The notes beneath the pieces were generated by a model. That model made no database searches and had not been told where the DNA came from. It saw only the letters and a list, made by a program, of their open reading frames with translations. Below, one piece after another: positions 61,323 to 64,000 of a stretch of DNA of 64,000 bases. Within the stretch, counting starts at the first letter, position 1. Every line of letters begins with the position of its first letter. Source of the DNA: JBFGFX01 sp965232455 (lineage in GTDB: Bacteria > Pseudomonadota > Gammaproteobacteria > Steroidobacterales > Woeseiaceae); NCBI GenBank assembly GCA_965232455.1, contig OZ246981.1, positions 2,294,001 to 2,358,000 on the forward strand. Direction: 5' to 3'. Made by a program: the position numbers and the translations under genes.

Positions 61323-63236
61323 TCACGCCACGTCCATCGAGACCTCATGACGCTGTGCCCAGACGACCAGATTCAGGCAACGCCAGACGTGGTAATCAAA
61401 GCGCTTCCGACCCGCCATGATCGCCTGCCATTCACGCTCGAGCTGCGCCATGTCAATTGGACCTTGCCCGATCCCTCGAGCGCGAGCGAATACTGATTCC
61501 ACCCACGGCGACAGTTGTGCCAGCCAGGCTCGCTCGGGCGTCGCAAATCCGATTTTGTCGCGACGATCAAGGATTGCATCCGGCGTGATGCCGCGCATTG
61601 CCTGCTTGAACAACGCTTTGCGCGTGCCATCGGGCGCCAGCGAATATTCCTCCGGCGTGGAGACCAAGAACTCCGCCAACTCTGGTGTCAGGAAGGGCAC
61701 ACGACTCTCAATGGAGAAATGCATCGAATTCCTGTCCTCGTAACGAAGAAGATGCGGCAAGGCGGACGTCGTAGCCCGTATCAACTCTTCGGTGTAAATA
61801 GCCCCGCTGAGTTCACGTTCCGCAACCATGTCCAGGCTGGCGCCACCAGCGCGGAACCAGCCGCTATTCAACCATCGCGGGACGAGCTCGCGCCCAACGA
61901 GCCTGCGTAGCAGCTTCTGCAGTCGGCTCGAAAACAGGAATGGGCCGGATGCGAGTAACAGTTGCCGTAGGCCGACCTCGCTCCCGGCGCGACGCATGAA
62001 TAACGCCAAGTCGCCAAACCTGCCGCGATGTAGCAACGAGGCCAGGCGTGCGCCCAAAAAATACGTATAACCGCCCATCAGCTCATCGGCGCCCTGCCCG
62101 TCCAGCATTACTTTGATACCGGCGTCCCGGGCAGCACGAAACACGCAGAACTGCGCGTAAATTGACGTACTACCAAACGGCTGGTCCTGCGCATCGATCA
62201 GCTCATCCAGATCCGAGGCCAATTCTGCCGCGCTGACACGAATCTTATGTGAGGTCGTACCGGTAGACTCCGTAACAATATCCACCCACGCCTCCTCATT
62301 CAGACGCTGATCTTCAGCTACGTAGCTGAAGGTATGGATATCGATGTCAGGCTCCAGGTGCCTGACTGCGGACACGATGGCTGAGGAATCTATGCCACCG
62401 GACAGGGCGGTACCTACCCGGACGTCCGATCGGAGGTGACGCTTGACGTTACGCAGAAAGAGATGGCGAAGGCGGTCCGACGCATCGCCAAAGGAGAGTT
62501 GCTCGGGCGAACGGCTTAAGGACCAGTATCGACCGTGTCGAGCGTCGCCCGGCCGATCCAGGTGAATCTCTGCCCAGCATCCTGGTTCAAGCTGGCGAAC
62601 ATCAGTCAGCAAGGTGGAACGATCAGCATCGGTCTGGGCGTGCCTCAGATAATCGAACGTCGCCCGTGCATCGAGTCGTCTATCAACTCCCTCGAGCTGC
62701 ATTAGTGCTTTCATTTCCGACGAAAATGCAAATCGGCCTTGGCTCTGATGATAGTGAAGCGGCTTGATGCCGAAGAAATCCCTCGCGAGCATAAGGGTTC
62801 GAGCGTGCGCATCCCACAAAGCGATCGCAAACATACCCTCGAATCGCCGCAGCGACTCCTTGCCCCAGCATGCAAGCGCCTGAAGCACGACTTCAGTATC
62901 GGATTGGGAGACAAAACGGACTCCGTGTGCCTCCAACTCTCGTCTCAACTCGATGTAGTTGTAGACCTCGCCGTTGTAAATCAGATGGTAACGCCCGTCA
63001 GGGGTAGACATCGGCTGTCGGCCGAGATCACTCAAATCGATGATCGACAACCGGTGGTGGAACATTGCCAATCTCGCCTGACGAGGCTGGCGCTCTATTC
63101 GAGGGTGAAAAGTGATCGTCTGCCCATCGCTCAGCAGGAGACCTTGCTGATCCGGACCACGATGCGCCTGTGTCTTGGCGAAATCGGGATCTATCGTTTG
63201 CGGCTCTCGAAACAAAATTCCGGCGATGCCGCACAT
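61323..63236 (-). CDS. asnB: AsnB-type amidotransferase (copy 3)
   Basis: A 637-residue protein. Amidotransferase domain (MCGIAGI, Cys2; 'RGPDQQGLLLSDGQ'; 'LIYNGEVYNYIELRRELEAH') and synthetase domain ('VRVGTALSGGIDSSAIVSAV', MLDGQGADELMGGY, 'RVPFLTPELAEFLVSTPEEY'). It is convergent with wbpI, 16 bases away, and so ends the operon from the other side. It follows the Wzz-type gene on the minus strand. It likely amidates a sugar acid like the other copies; a second acceptor position may explain three copies. Confidence 0.9.
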   Translation of the reverse strand: MCGIAGILFREPQTIDPDFAKTQAHRGPDQQGLLLSDGQTITFHPRIERQPRQARLAMFHHRLSIIDLSDLGRQPMSTPDGRYHLIYNGEVYNYIELRRELEAHGVRFVSQSDTEVVLQALACWGKESLRRFEGMFAIALWDAHARTLMLARDFFGIKPLHYHQSQGRFAFSSEMKALMQLEGVDRRLDARATFDYLRHAQTDADRSTLLTDVRQLEPGCWAEIHLDRPGDARHGRYWSLSRSPEQLSFGDASDRLRHLFLRNVKRHLRSDVRVGTALSGGIDSSAIVSAVRHLEPDIDIHTFSYVAEDQRLNEEAWVDIVTESTGTTSHKIRVSAAELASDLDELIDAQDQPFGSTSIYAQFCVFRAARDAGIKVMLDGQGADELMGGYTYFLGARLASLLHRGRFGDLALFMRRAGSEVGLRQLLLASGPFLFSSRLQKLLRRLVGRELVPRWLNSGWFRAGGASLDMVAERELSGAIYTEELIRATTSALPHLLRYEDRNSMHFSIESRVPFLTPELAEFLVSTPEEYSLAPDGTRKALFKQAMRGITPDAILDRRDKIGFATPERAWLAQLSPWVESVFARARGIGQGPIDMAQLEREWQAIMAGRKRFDYHVWRCLNLVVWAQRHEVSMDVA

Positions 63237-63294
63237 TCAGCTGAACGCTCCCCGCATGCTCACCTCCCGGCCGACAGCCCTGGCAGTGATTGGG

Positions 63295-64000
63295 CTACGA
63301 CGTCGAATCGATTTCATCGTCCGCGCTGGAGGCGCCGCCACGTACAAAATACCTGGCCAACACGAAAAACACGGAGACGAGACCACCGAAGAGGGTAGCC
63401 ACTATTACCATGAGGCGCCGGTTGGGTCGCGAGGGTATCTCTGGCACTTCCGCACTGTCAATGACACGAAAAGCGAACTCTTCGTTGCCACGCGCCAACA
63501 TCAGCTTCTGATGCTCACGCTCAAGCAGGCGCCCGATGGCTTGCTGCAGGGCCACGACACTCGTCGTGGACAATTCCAGCTGGAGATAGTCGACGTTCGA
63601 CTTAGCCTGCTGCAGCGCGCGCGCTCGCATGTAGTCATTGAGGCGTTTTACCAGCAGATCAACCCAGAGAGCGGCGAGCTCCGGGTCCGTCCATTCAACG
63701 GCCACCGTCACCAGGCCGGTCTCGCGATTTTCCGAGACTTCGCTCAGATCGTTATTGAAGTACCGGACGGCGTCCGCATAATCGGGCCACTGCTCGGGGT
63801 CCTCATCGAGCCAGCGTTGATTTTCCGCATCCCAGTCCTCAGCGAACAGCACCGGCAGCAGGCCTTGCTCTTCGATAAAAGCCCGCGTGAAGTCGCGCGA
63901 GCGAAGAATCGCCAGCGCTTCGACGCTGTTTCCGCCGCCTCCTACCGATATACCGGCAAGGCCCGCCAGGCTGCCGAGTTGTCCGGCAATCCCGGTGTTC
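63295..64000 (-). CDS. Wzz/chain-length determinant-type protein (5' part outside window)
   Basis: 235 C-terminal residues are visible; the N-terminus lies beyond the window. The periplasmic part has 'NSVEALAILRSRDFTRAFIE' (shared by Wzz/PCP proteins), 'VTVAVEWTDPELAALWVDLL' and 'YLQLELSTTSVVALQQAIGR'. The proline-rich segment 'EVPEIPSRPNRRLMVIVATL' marks entry into the last membrane helix, as in the polysaccharide co-polymerase family. A 20-residue cytoplasmic tail follows; there is no tyrosine kinase domain. It controls polymer chain length. Confidence 0.9.
   Translation of the reverse strand, partial: NTGIAGQLGSLAGLAGISVGGGGNSVEALAILRSRDFTRAFIEEQGLLPVLFAEDWDAENQRWLDEDPEQWPDYADAVRYFNNDLSEVSENRETGLVTVAVEWTDPELAALWVDLLVKRLNDYMRARALQQAKSNVDYLQLELSTTSVVALQQAIGRLLEREHQKLMLARGNEEFAFRVIDSAEVPEIPSRPNRRLMVIVATLFGGLVSVFFVLARYFVRGGASSADDEIDSTS

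Noticed and set aside
1..64000. CRISPR array or prophage genes
   Set aside because: No regularly spaced direct repeats and no phage structural, integrase or lysis genes were seen; the only mobile-element traces are the two IS3 pieces.

Overview
The window looks like the chromosome of a free-living gammaproteobacterium, probably an environmental or uncultured lineage (order not determinable from this sequence). The grounds are the average base composition (fairly G+C rich outside one island), a standard gltX, and parts of an exosortase A/PEP-CTERM system (PrsK kinase, PrsT TPR lipoprotein, EpsB-type sugar transferase, a PEP-CTERM substrate). Almost everything else is one large exopolysaccharide/O-antigen-type locus.

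Layout. 1-972 is the 5' part of prsT (minus). 973-1994 is a graveyard: a 33-bp perfect inverted repeat, a prsK scrap, a degenerate tRNA-Val-like gene, a sugar-transferase scrap and a wecB scrap, in the same order and orientation as the intact genes at 5.4-10.3 kb. gltX follows. 4.0-5.2 kb carries a sigma-54-type promoter, a c-di-GMP-I (GEMM) riboswitch and an Ig/FN3 lipoprotein. 5.4-11.5 kb holds prsK, the sugar transferase, a divergent wecB, a VanZ-like protein and a PEP-CTERM protein behind a near-consensus sigma-54 promoter. 11.7-27.3 kb (minus) supplies nucleotide sugars (manB, manC, ugd, a WbpM/CapD dehydratase), two aminotransferases, an acetyltransferase, a PglC-like initiating transferase, two GT4 transferases and a WlbA-like dehydrogenase. 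28.3-32.9 kb (plus) has an AsnB amidotransferase, a GNAT protein and a deacetylase-like protein.

33.0-38.8 kb is an A+T-rich island bounded by two decayed IS3-family pieces. It carries a tight six-gene operon (methyltransferase, FkbH-like HAD, acyl carrier protein, hexapeptide acyltransferase, MaoC hotdog, old-yellow-enzyme reductase) behind a truncated aminotransferase. I propose an ACP-tethered acyl-group pathway that decorates an amino sugar; this is the best candidate for an undescribed system here.

38.9-61.3 kb is a long plus-strand operon headed by a MarR-type EPS-associated regulator with a palindromic operator over its own -10 box. It encodes a WbpB-D-E-I set (2,3-diamino-2,3-dideoxyuronic acid pathway), glycosyltransferases, an AsnB amidotransferase, a deacetylase-like protein, methyltransferase, two alpha/alpha-barrel-like proteins, another aminotransferase, a Wzx flippase, a Wzy/WaaL-type protein and a fused two-domain oxidoreductase, mostly joined by ATGA-type overlaps. 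A third AsnB and the end of a Wzz-type chain-length protein close the window on the minus strand.

Together the genes describe a c-di-GMP- and PrsK/sigma-54-linked secreted acidic polysaccharide containing amino-uronic acids that are probably amidated, with coupled PEP-CTERM protein export. Exosortase itself, PrsR and a clear WbpA (UDP-GlcNAc 6-dehydrogenase) are not seen in the window.
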